From: LW23 sp041287705
Lineage (GTDB): Bacteria; Verrucomicrobiota; Verrucomicrobiia; Methylacidiphilales; UBA1321
Length of the DNA: 13,686 bases
Direction of reading: 5' to 3'
Assembly: GCA_041287705.1 (NCBI GenBank)
Contig: JBGGNE010000099.1
Span: forward strand, 1-13,686
The notes below the pieces were generated by a model. That model saw only the letters and a list, made by a program, of their open reading frames with translations. It searched no databases and was not told the origin of the DNA. Below are positions 1-5,733 of this stretch, in pieces (the first letter of the stretch is position 1; each line of letters starts with the position of its first letter). The position numbers and the translations under genes were made by a program.

Positions 1-635
1 GGCACGTGAGTCATCACCCACACTTCAGGAAAGCGCTGTAAAGCCAGGGGCAGCACGCGCCGAAAATACGCCGCGGATTCATCGCCAAAGCGGTTGAGCC
101 GTGCGAAGCGCTCCGTCTTCCACCAGCAACCCTCGCGCAGATCCCGCACCATATAGAAATCATTGATCAGCAACGAAGAGCCGATACCCGAACCCGCCCG
201 GCCATCCGCCCAGCCTCGATGCCCTACCAGCCCAACGCGATCGTTCAGGGCGATAACCTCCCCCCCGTCGTCGCTCTCGGAGCCTGCGTCTGTCCATTCT
301 TTGCCCTGTCCGAGGTGCCGTGTTTCTCCACCCAGCGTTTCTTCGCTTTTCCCGTTCGACATCGCCCCGCGACAGAAATCCGCCACTACAGCATCCACTT
401 CGGCGAAGGAGCTGTAATAGAAATCGTGGTTACCCAGCACAAAGTACAGCGACGCGCTCGACGGCAGCATCCCCCGCAGAACAGGCAAATGCGCGGCAAT
501 CTGGCTTCCGTTGGAAATGTCGCCGGAAACCAGATACACGTCCCCGTTCGCCGAGCGTAGCTCGCCGGCCAGCGCCTCCATGGCCGGCTTCTTCACAAAA
601 TCCAGGTGCGGATCTGAAATCCAGACAATGCGCAT
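1..635 (-). CDS. Calcineurin-like metallophosphoesterase, 3' end missing at window edge
   Basis: The first 211 codons are visible and the stop lies beyond base 1. The frame is open from an ATG at 633-635. Metallophosphoesterase motifs appear in order: D-P-H at residues 8-10 (motif I, D-x-H), G-D-I at 38-40 (motif II), G-N-H-D at 68-71 (motif III) and T-H-V-P at 209-212 (motif IV); the last G-H-x-H motif would lie outside the window. A V-G-H-x-G-W-A-D-G-R block (137-146) fits small cytoplasmic phosphoesterases of this superfamily. The enzyme probably hydrolyses a phosphomono- or diester with two metal ions; the substrate cannot be told. Residues about 89-126, between motif III and the VGH block, form a hydrophilic Gly/Ser/Glu/Asp-rich insert that looks disordered. 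No Shine-Dalgarno precedes the ATG; an in-frame GTG four codons upstream is the only nearby alternative. Family call is firm, substrate unknown. Confidence 0.85.
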   Translation of the reverse strand, partial: MRIVWISDPHLDFVKKPAMEALAGELRSANGDVYLVSGDISNGSQIAAHLPVLRGMLPSSASLYFVLGNHDFYYSSFAEVDAVVADFCRGAMSNGKSEETLGGETRHLGQGKEWTDAGSESDDGGEVIALNDRVGLVGHRGWADGRAGSGIGSSLLINDFYMVRDLREGCWWKTERFARLNRFGDESAAYFRRVLPLALQRFPEVWVMTHV

Positions 636-662
636 GAACCAGAACACTACGGCCTTGCGGCA

Positions 663-710
663 CGGATAGCAATGGACGGGTTGCGCCCGTCTTCAAGAGA
701 ATGCTATCCG
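663..710. repeat. Nested inverted repeat between two minus-strand genes
   Basis: Outer arms CGGATAGCA (663-671) and TGCTATCCG (702-710) are perfect 9-bp complements. They enclose a second perfect 5-bp stem, ACGGG (676-680) and CCCGT (686-690). On the minus strand the structure lies 45 bp after the methyltransferase stop and 28 bp before the phosphoesterase start. No T-run follows on either strand, so a classic intrinsic terminator is unlikely. It may be an RNA structure in the phosphoesterase 5' leader, a processing site or a protein-binding palindrome. Confidence 0.6.
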
Positions 711-754
711 CGGCGGTTACGCGTGGCGCGTGAATCGGTTCGGTTCAGCCCAAC

Positions 755-1597
755 TCAGCTATTGCGGCGCCACACGCTTCCCTGAGCAACGGAATACTGA
801 TACTTGCGCGAGTGCTCGCGGATAAGGAAGGGGAGGTCGGCGGTCTTGATGAGCGTAAACGATTCTTCCAGAGCTGCTTCCAAAGCCTTTAGCGTGGTGG
901 GCGACTGCAGCCAGTTCTCGCGCGGGGTATATTCCTCCAGCCACGTGTAGGGCGAGGTGATGATCAGCAGGCCGCCGGTACGGACCAGCGCGGGCATCTG
1001 CGCCAGACAGCGGCGCGGTTCGCGCAGGCGATCAATCAGGTTAGCCATCAGCACCAGATGAAAGCTGCCAAGCTCGGCGAGCGGCAATTCCATAGCGTCG
1101 CCCTGCTGAAAAGCGGCACGTGTGCGGTCGATGCCTGCTTCACGTCCGGGCGCAAACTCAAAGACTGCCGGTTCCGAGACGTTACCTTCCACCAGAATGT
1201 GCCCCGACATGCGGCCATCGCGCTGCATCTGTTGTGCGGCGGCGACAAAGCTGTGCGAGTAATCAATGCCGATCGCCTCTTCGCAAAAGGCGGTGAACTC
1301 AAAAGTAGAGCGCCCCACGGCACAGCCCAGATCCAGCGCGCGCGTATGTTCGCCAGGGATTGTGCCCAGGTCATCAATCCCATGCAGCATGTCGCGGACG
1401 CAGCGTACAGGATACTCCAGCACGTGGCTGCCCGGCAGAATCGCACTGAGCTGCCGGGGCAGCGTCTGCTCCGCGGTGCCGTAGTGAAACAGCAGATACT
1501 CAGAAAGTCCCTTGTCACTTTCGTAATAAGGGACTGGTGCGGAAGGGGATGCCGATGCCGATACGGAAACCGGCTCGAGTTCTGTGGCGGGGGCCAT
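755..1597 (-). CDS. Stand-alone 4-mercaptohistidine N1-methyltransferase (OvoA C-terminal type)
   Basis: This 280-residue SAM-dependent class I methyltransferase closely resembles the C-terminal domain of the ovothiol enzyme OvoA, which methylates the imidazole of 4(5)-mercaptohistidine to make ovothiol A. After a low-complexity Ala/Ser/Pro tail (1-22) come the signature YYES-x6-YLLFHYG (24-39), SAM motif I ALDLGCAVGRS (87-97), GIDYS (110-114), QGDAMELP (165-172), NLIDRL (186-191) and TSPYTWLEEYTP (214-225). In most described OvoA proteins this domain is fused to an iron-dependent sulfoxide synthase; here it is a separate gene and no synthase is in the window. It starts 3 bp after the aminopeptidase stop, so the two are very probably co-transcribed and perhaps translationally coupled. 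Family assignment is strong; ovothiol as the real product is inferred and depends on a synthase elsewhere in the genome. Confidence 0.85.
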   Translation of the reverse strand: MAPATELEPVSVSASASPSAPVPYYESDKGLSEYLLFHYGTAEQTLPRQLSAILPGSHVLEYPVRCVRDMLHGIDDLGTIPGEHTRALDLGCAVGRSTFEFTAFCEEAIGIDYSHSFVAAAQQMQRDGRMSGHILVEGNVSEPAVFEFAPGREAGIDRTRAAFQQGDAMELPLAELGSFHLVLMANLIDRLREPRRCLAQMPALVRTGGLLIITSPYTWLEEYTPRENWLQSPTTLKALEAALEESFTLIKTADLPFLIREHSRKYQYSVAQGSVWRRNS

Positions 1598-1600
1598 GTG

Positions 1601-2848
1601 TCAGGCTACTCCAGCCAGGGCTCCAGCCTTTGCGGCAGCAGCGATGACACCAGCGCCTGCAGTCTCTCCCTCGGGGATGCCCATAGCTTTGGCCAGGTAG
1701 GGCGCGACGGTATAATTCTCCAGAACCACGTGCGTTACGCCATCGCGATGCATGCGTACCTGCGGCACGTTGATCTGCGGCGTTTTGGTGGGAGAAAACA
1801 GGATGTCATCATGTGTTGCATTCTTCTTGTTCGCGAAGAGTTCCGGCGTGAGATGTCCGCCCAGATGATCGCTGCGGCCAGTGGCCACATGAAGCGTGCC
1901 CAGGATCTTCTCATCCTGAATGTCGCGGCCCGATGCAGGCAGATCCTGTGTTCCGAATCCCAGCTCGCCCAGCTCACCCGTCACCGGATCGCTCTTCAGC
2001 TTAACATTGTGCGCAGCAACTGTTTCCGCGCTTCCTTTCAGCAGATCCGCCGAAGTGATGCGTCCGCCGGAAACGTTCATAATGCCCAGGGTGCCATCCT
2101 CATAGCGCATCGGGAACTGTCCTTCGGCGCCTTCCGGCACAAAGTAGACTTCACCAGCGGGCAGATTGGCCACATCCGGTATTTTACCGCGGCACATACC
2201 ATGGCTCTTCTGAGCTTCCTGGCCATTCAGATGCAGGTGTAGCGTGCATGTTGCCAGAGGCTTATTCTCATCTTCACCATTGACGACATAGTCGATCTCC
2301 ACCCAGTCGGCGCGGGTCATGGCCAGACGCAGCTTTTCGGCTTCGCGGCTGACTTCGTTGTAATCGACGGAAAGTCCGGTTTCCAGGATGACCTTGTTAA
2401 CTCCATGCAACGTGGCGCCGCGGAACCCATGCTTCTTCGCCATAGCCGTCAGAGGCGCGGTGGCGGAGAATGTGCTGATGCACAGGATGATGTCGTAACA
2501 TCGGTACACGTTCTCCTCCAGATTTACCGTATCGCCGTTGGGCTCGATGGCTGTTTCGGGCAGATCCAGGTTGCTGCCGCCGGTTAGCTCATACGCAAAG
2601 AAATCGCCTCCCTTGAGTCCCAGTTCCTTCATTACACCGCCTTCTGTCAGCCCCAGATGAAACACATCAAAAGCGTAACGTTGAATGGTAAGATGCTCCT
2701 CCTGCAGGAAGGTGAAGGCCTGTACCATGCGCGGGTTCGGCAAGTCGATAAGGATGGCAATGCGTTCGCCCGGCTGAGGATCGAAAACCGTGCGCAGAAG
2801 TCGGGCCAGACTAAACTTGGGAAACGTGCGATGATACGGAGAGTTCAT
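1601..2848 (-). CDS. M29-family (aminopeptidase T/AmpS-like) metallopeptidase
   Basis: This 415-residue protein matches the cytoplasmic M29 aminopeptidases, which use two metal ions to remove N-terminal residues from peptides. The N-terminal half is an alpha/beta region (PGERIAILIDLP at 26-37). The C-terminal half holds the expected metal-site pattern: E233 in NLPAGEVYFVPEG, E295 in GELGELGFGT, H320 in DEKILGTLHVATG, and H346 with D348 in ATHDD. The usual H-W-D is H-D-D here. Length is normal for M29 (about 400). The C-terminus ends in an Ala/Gly-rich tail (from about 395). It is the first gene of a two-gene unit with the OvoA-type methyltransferase, so a dipeptide or histidine-containing peptide substrate is conceivable, but that is speculation. 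The ATG at 2846-2848 has no Shine-Dalgarno and is preceded by a C/T-rich stretch. Confidence 0.8.
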   Translation of the reverse strand: MNSPYHRTFPKFSLARLLRTVFDPQPGERIAILIDLPNPRMVQAFTFLQEEHLTIQRYAFDVFHLGLTEGGVMKELGLKGGDFFAYELTGGSNLDLPETAIEPNGDTVNLEENVYRCYDIILCISTFSATAPLTAMAKKHGFRGATLHGVNKVILETGLSVDYNEVSREAEKLRLAMTRADWVEIDYVVNGEDENKPLATCTLHLHLNGQEAQKSHGMCRGKIPDVANLPAGEVYFVPEGAEGQFPMRYEDGTLGIMNVSGGRITSADLLKGSAETVAAHNVKLKSDPVTGELGELGFGTQDLPASGRDIQDEKILGTLHVATGRSDHLGGHLTPELFANKKNATHDDILFSPTKTPQINVPQVRMHRDGVTHVVLENYTVAPYLAKAMGIPEGETAGAGVIAAAAKAGALAGVA

Positions 2849-2899
2849 GAAATAATAGGGATAAATCAGAAGAAAGGGACCTGCCTGAAACCGATAAGA

Positions 2900-2928
2900 A
2901 ATCTAGAACCAGAAATGCCAAACTGCAA
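2900..2928 (-). promoter_or_regulatory. Candidate sigma-70-type promoter for the aminopeptidase-methyltransferase operon
   Basis: Read on the minus strand, TTGCAG (2923-2928, 4/6 to the -35 consensus) is followed after exactly 17 bp by TAGATT (2900-2905, 4/6 to the -10). Transcription would start near 2893, about 45 nt before the aminopeptidase ATG. The match is modest and no experimental support exists. Confidence 0.3.
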
Positions 2929-3016
2929 TAGGCGGATGTGTGTCAAAGGTGCGTAAAGTCAAAAAAAAGTTATCCCAGGCAACATACTATTTAGACAGCG
3001 GAGTTACTTAAACATG

Positions 3017-3035
3017 GCAACGTACAGAGCGTTGC
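3017..3035 (-). terminator. Weak hairpin downstream of mntR
   Basis: GCAACG (3017-3022) and CGTTGC (3030-3035) form a perfect 6-bp stem with a 7-nt loop, 45 bp beyond the mntR stop. On the minus strand it is followed by CATGTTTAAG, only a weak T tract. It could end the mntR transcript, or separate it from the aminopeptidase operon downstream on the same strand. Confidence 0.3.
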
Positions 3036-3080
3036 ACATCTGGATCACGAAACCTGCGTACCGATGGGATTGGGCGGGGC

Positions 3081-3608
3081 TTACTTACCACTCTCGCCAG
3101 CGGCAGCATCAGGAGATGAGGCTGAGTCGCCGTTCAGGGAAAGATCACCCAGCATTTCGCGCAGCGGGCCGGGATTGGTGCGGCAATGCTCCACCAGGCT
3201 CTCCAGGCGCTGCAGGAGTTCCGGACTCACATGATGCTCCACGCCTTCCACGTCGCGTTCCACGATATCCGAAGGAAGCTCCAGCAGCTGAAAGAACTCC
3301 GTAAGAATAGCGTGACGCCGCCGGATGGCCTGAGCCACGCGCACACCTTCGGGCGTCAGCGTCAGGCCGCGATACTTCTCGTACAGCAGGTAGCCCAGCT
3401 TATCTAGGCGCTGGACCATAATGGACACGCTGGGGCGGGAAAGGCTGAGCGCTTCGGCGATGTCCGAGACGCGCGCATATCCTTTGCTCTCAATGAGTTC
3501 GTAAATCCGCTCCAGGTAATCTTCCGCGCTCTCGGTTACGCCTGCGCGGTCGTGGGCACTGCGGCGGCGTTGGGTCGACTGAGCGGCGGCGGCGGGTGTT
3601 GTCATCAT
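3081..3608 (-). CDS. mntR: Manganese-responsive DtxR-family repressor MntR
   Basis: MntR is a cytoplasmic dimeric repressor that senses Mn2+ and typically shuts off manganese uptake. From the ATG at 3606-3608 the protein has 175 residues. The winged-helix domain reads YLERIYELIESKGYARVSDI (31-50), followed by a recognition-helix region SLSRPSVSIMVQRLDKLGYL and a wing at LYEKYRGLTLT. It closely follows Bacillus subtilis MntR. All six Mn ligands known there are present: D30, E33, H99, E121, E124 and H125 (motif DVEGVEHH). Unlike the 142-residue Bacillus protein it has a 26-residue Arg/Ala/Ser-rich N-terminal extension and a Ser/Gly/Asp-rich tail after about 145. The frame is open further upstream to 3779, but that would overlap the divergent gene and its ribosome site, so a start at 3608 or 3605 is preferred. 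No manganese transporter gene is in the window. It has no C-terminal SH3-like domain, which argues against an iron-type DtxR. Confidence 0.92.
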   Translation of the reverse strand: MMTTPAAAAQSTQRRRSAHDRAGVTESAEDYLERIYELIESKGYARVSDIAEALSLSRPSVSIMVQRLDKLGYLLYEKYRGLTLTPEGVRVAQAIRRRHAILTEFFQLLELPSDIVERDVEGVEHHVSPELLQRLESLVEHCRTNPGPLREMLGDLSLNGDSASSPDAAAGESGK

Positions 3609-3759
3609 GAAGCCAATGGAAGCTGGAGAAATCCGTCCAGTCTTAAAGGTTCGCATGCCCCGCGACGCAGAGCAAGACGATTCCCGCGCACGCCGCCATT
3701 CTGCGCTATCTTTCATTTTGTACATTAAACTTCTGCGACCAGTCTGAACTATCCCCTTC

Positions 3760-3765
3760 AGGAGG
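3760..3765 (+). promoter_or_regulatory. Strong Shine-Dalgarno AGGAGG
   Basis: AGGAGG lies 6 bp before the ATG at 3772 and fixes the start of the VOC gene. It is the only textbook Shine-Dalgarno in front of any gene in the window. Confidence 0.85.
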
Positions 3766-3771
3766 ACCCTT

Positions 3772-4203
3772 ATGCCCAAACGTATTTTCGATCACATCGA
3801 CCTGCGCGTGCCGAATCTGGCCGCCGCCACACCGTTCTACGTCGAGCTGTTGCCCGCCCTCGGCTTTACCCAGGGCTCCGACATGCCCGGCTGGCTTCAG
3901 TTCTATCAGGGCACGGACGACGGACGCTCTGCCGGGAACTCCACGCCCACAGCCTTCTTCGGCGTTGCTGAGGATCCTGACTACGTGGCCAACGCCACCC
4001 GTATTGCTTTCTGGGCCGACACTGCCGCCGAGGTGGATCGACTTGGCGACCTTCTACACCGCATAGGCGCGCAGAACATTGAGGGCCCTGCCTGGGAAGA
4101 CCCCGGCTATTATGCAGTGTTCTTTGAGGATCCCTGCGGTAACAGGCTGGAAGTATGTCATCGCAAGGAGAATCACGGCCAGCTTCCTGCCAACAACGTG
4201 TAG
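3772..4203 (+). CDS. VOC-superfamily (glyoxalase/bleomycin-resistance fold) protein
   Basis: This 143-residue single-domain protein carries two beta-alpha-beta-beta-beta modules typical of vicinal oxygen chelate proteins. Module 1 starts DHIDLRVPNLAAATPFYVELLPALGF (7-32); module 2 starts RIAFWADTAAEVDRLGDLL (77-95) and ends FFEDPCGNRLEVCHR (117-131). Likely metal ligands are H8 and E127. The second-module position that is often His (H-[IV]-A-F) is Arg77, so this may not be a canonical glyoxalase I and could be a dioxygenase relative or a ligand-binding member. The start is fixed by AGGAGG six bases upstream. It is transcribed divergently from mntR with a 163-bp gap, so MntR could act on it, but no clear MntR palindrome is visible. 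Family sure, function unknown. Confidence 0.85.
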   Translation: MPKRIFDHIDLRVPNLAAATPFYVELLPALGFTQGSDMPGWLQFYQGTDDGRSAGNSTPTAFFGVAEDPDYVANATRIAFWADTAAEVDRLGDLLHRIGAQNIEGPAWEDPGYYAVFFEDPCGNRLEVCHRKENHGQLPANNV

Positions 4204-4287
4204 GCGGCGGACGGAGCGAATGGATTGCATGGCGTGCCGGCAGTCCGCAGTTCGGAGCCTGTATCTGTTTGTGCTACGCTGCTGCTA

Positions 4288-4316
4288 TTGCATTATTGAT
4301 TGGTATTAGATATGAT
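4288..4316 (+). promoter_or_regulatory. Promoter predicted to give a leaderless mRNA
   Basis: TTGCAT (4288-4293; 4/6) is separated by exactly 17 bp from TATGAT (4311-4316; 5/6 to TATAAT). A start point 6-8 nt later falls at 4322-4324, which is at or just before the ATG at 4324. The ATG at 4312 sits inside the -10 box and could not be in such a transcript. Confidence 0.5.
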
Positions 4317-4323
4317 ACCCTTC

Positions 4324-5358
4324 ATGACAGGCCTGACGTATTTTCGATTTCCTCTTTATCCACGTGCCGTGATGGCCGTCATGGTAATGCTTTCTCTGGT
4401 AGCGACAGCGACTTTGCCTACGACGGCATACGCGCAGGCACAGCCTGTCAGGAGACCGGAAGCGGTGGCGCGGGCCAAAGAAATCGCGGAGAAGTTCAAG
4501 GAAGCCTTTAACCGATTCGATTCAAAAGATTACAAGGGCACCATACAGCTCTGTGACGAGCTGATCGCCTTTAGGCCGGATCCCTATCTCTACTACCTTC
4601 GCGCCCTTTCTTTTCTGGAACTGGGCAAGTACGAAGCAGCCCGCAACGATGCGGAACAGGCGTTGCGTGCCTTCCCCTCAAGTCCGCTGGGTTACCTGAT
4701 CAGTGCCGTTTGCTACCTGCACGACCGTATGTACGAGAAGGCCTGGGAAGCGCTCTCGAAAGCGGACTCGCTTTATACTTCTACCAAGAACAAGACTGCC
4801 AGACTCAGCCGCATCCTCGCCTTTGCCCTGTTCTGTAAAGGCGGCGACGACAACCGCGTAGCAGAGCTGGCCGAAGAAGCGCGCGCTACGGCGAAAGATT
4901 CCAAAGATTACCTTAAATCCACCTACCTGCTCTGGTCTGCACGGGCTCGCCAGGGTAAAGGCGGCGATATCACAGGCACTATCCGTGAGGCAGTGGATAA
5001 GGAAAAGCAGCGTCTGGTTGAAGAAGCGGTTGGCAAGGGCCTGGATCCTGATCTCTCCGGCGATACTCCCTGGAACGTATCCATTGGCCGCTTCCTTCTC
5101 GGCGATCTGACCGAAGGCGAACTCCTGAAGCTGGCCGCTGAATCCGAAGACGCCAAAGTCCGTGCCTCCCAAATGTGCGAAGCCTGTTTCTACATTGCCA
5201 TGTGCTTCATCGGCGAAGGCGAACCCGCAAAAGCCATCCCCTTTCTCGTCAGATCGGTTTCCACCAAATCCCCCACGGAGACTCTGGATATGGCGATTTC
5301 TCAACTCCAGAAGCTGGACCCGAAAAATGCCGCGCTGGATCTGGTCGGCGGCAGGTAG
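4324..5358 (+). CDS. Exported tetratricopeptide-repeat protein
   Basis: The protein has 344 residues from the ATG at 4324. The N-terminus looks like a Sec signal peptide: basic/aromatic n-region (1-14), hydrophobic core (15-31) and a likely cleavage after A-Y-A (35-37). The mature part is alpha-helical with TPR-like units in the first half, e.g. KDYKGTIQLCDELIAFRPD followed by YLYYLRALSFLELGKYEAAR and a third unit with the same Leu/Tyr/Ala spacing. Less regular helical repeats continue to the end (GEPAKAIPFLVRSVSTKSP). TPR proteins are protein-interaction scaffolds; the partner is unknown and the location is probably periplasmic. In-frame starts at 4300 (TTG) and 4312 (ATG) exist, but the promoter geometry and the signal peptide favour 4324. 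No enzyme motif is seen. It stands alone between the VOC gene and a repeat-rich spacer. Confidence 0.75.
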   Translation: MTGLTYFRFPLYPRAVMAVMVMLSLVATATLPTTAYAQAQPVRRPEAVARAKEIAEKFKEAFNRFDSKDYKGTIQLCDELIAFRPDPYLYYLRALSFLELGKYEAARNDAEQALRAFPSSPLGYLISAVCYLHDRMYEKAWEALSKADSLYTSTKNKTARLSRILAFALFCKGGDDNRVAELAEEARATAKDSKDYLKSTYLLWSARARQGKGGDITGTIREAVDKEKQRLVEEAVGKGLDPDLSGDTPWNVSIGRFLLGDLTEGELLKLAAESEDAKVRASQMCEACFYIAMCFIGEGEPAKAIPFLVRSVSTKSPTETLDMAISQLQKLDPKNAALDLVGGR

Positions 5359-5454
5359 AACTTCCCAGAAGGGTGGAGCAATTCATCCACGAGCCAATGC
5401 GTTCTGAAAAGGACGCTGCAAGGTCGAGAATAGAATGCGCACGATGGAAGTGCG

Positions 5455-5471
5455 GCGTCCCTTCAGGACGC
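5455..5471. repeat. Short palindromic module, left end of a repeat-rich spacer
   Basis: GCGTCC (5455-5460) and GGACGC (5466-5471) form a perfect 6-bp stem around the loop CTTCA. It is the left member of a series of palindromes that fills the spacer between the convergent TPR and glucosidase genes (5359-5733). Confidence 0.6.
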
Positions 5472-5490
5472 AATTTCCCATATTTAGACG

Positions 5491-5644
5491 ATTTCCCAGC
5501 GTTAATTGCCCATATCGTGGGCCGCTTTTGGGTGCAGGCTGCGTTGCGATTTCAGTCGAGCATTCAATCGAATGCACTCCCTCAATCGCGTCTTGCCTGC
5601 ACCCAAAATCAGCTCCACGCTATGGGCAATTAACGATGGGAAAT
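5491..5644. repeat. 154-bp near-complete palindrome (MITE-like or structured RNA)
   Basis: The whole element folds back on one axis near 5567/5568. Arms 5491-5520 and 5615-5644 pair at 28 of 30 positions (mismatches at 5499/5636 and 5515/5620). An internal loop follows (5521-5525 against 5609-5614). Then come 14 perfect pairs (5526-5539 with 5595-5608), a second internal loop, GCGATT/AATCGC (5546-5551 with 5584-5589), a third loop, and an apical stem GCATTC/GAATGC (5560-5565 with 5570-5575) closing on AATC. It is non-coding on both strands. Terminal repeats begin ATTTCCCA and end TGGGAAAT. No transposase or clear target-site duplication is visible. It may be a non-autonomous element, a large REP/BIME-like unit or an expressed hairpin RNA. 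Confidence 0.8.
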
Positions 5645-5654
5645 GGTCTTACAA

Positions 5655-5684
5655 CCCAGGGTTTCGTCAGAACTCCACCCTGGG
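5655..5684. repeat. Palindromic module CCCAGGGT...ACCCTGGG
   Basis: CCCAGGGT (5655-5662) and ACCCTGGG (5677-5684) are perfect 8-bp complements with a 14-nt loop. No T-run follows. From memory, comparable CCCAGGG/CCCTGGG modules beside GC-rich triloop hairpins occur in spacers of Verrucomicrobiota, Planctomycetota and Acidobacteriota genomes; that resemblance was not searched. Confidence 0.6.
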
Positions 5685-5694
5685 CTAAACTGCG

Positions 5695-5711
5695 CAGCAC
5701 CTCTGGTGCTG
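5695..5711. repeat. Perfect hairpin with 3-nt loop next to the GH1 stop
   Basis: CAGCACC (5695-5701) and GGTGCTG (5705-5711) flank the loop TCT. It lies 22 bp beyond the glucosidase stop and could protect or end that transcript, although no T tract follows on the minus strand. Confidence 0.6.
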
Positions 5712-5733
5712 TATTGGTGCGTCAGTTCGTGTC

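Noticed and set aside
1058..2242. Long plus-strand open frame of 394 codons
   Set aside because: It lies opposite the methyltransferase and aminopeptidase genes, which have clear family motifs; its own translation has no recognisable motif and crosses the junction of two real genes.
2862..2897. FliA-type promoter (TAAA and ACCGATAA)
   Set aside because: The spacing is 20 bp instead of about 11, and it points away from any gene.
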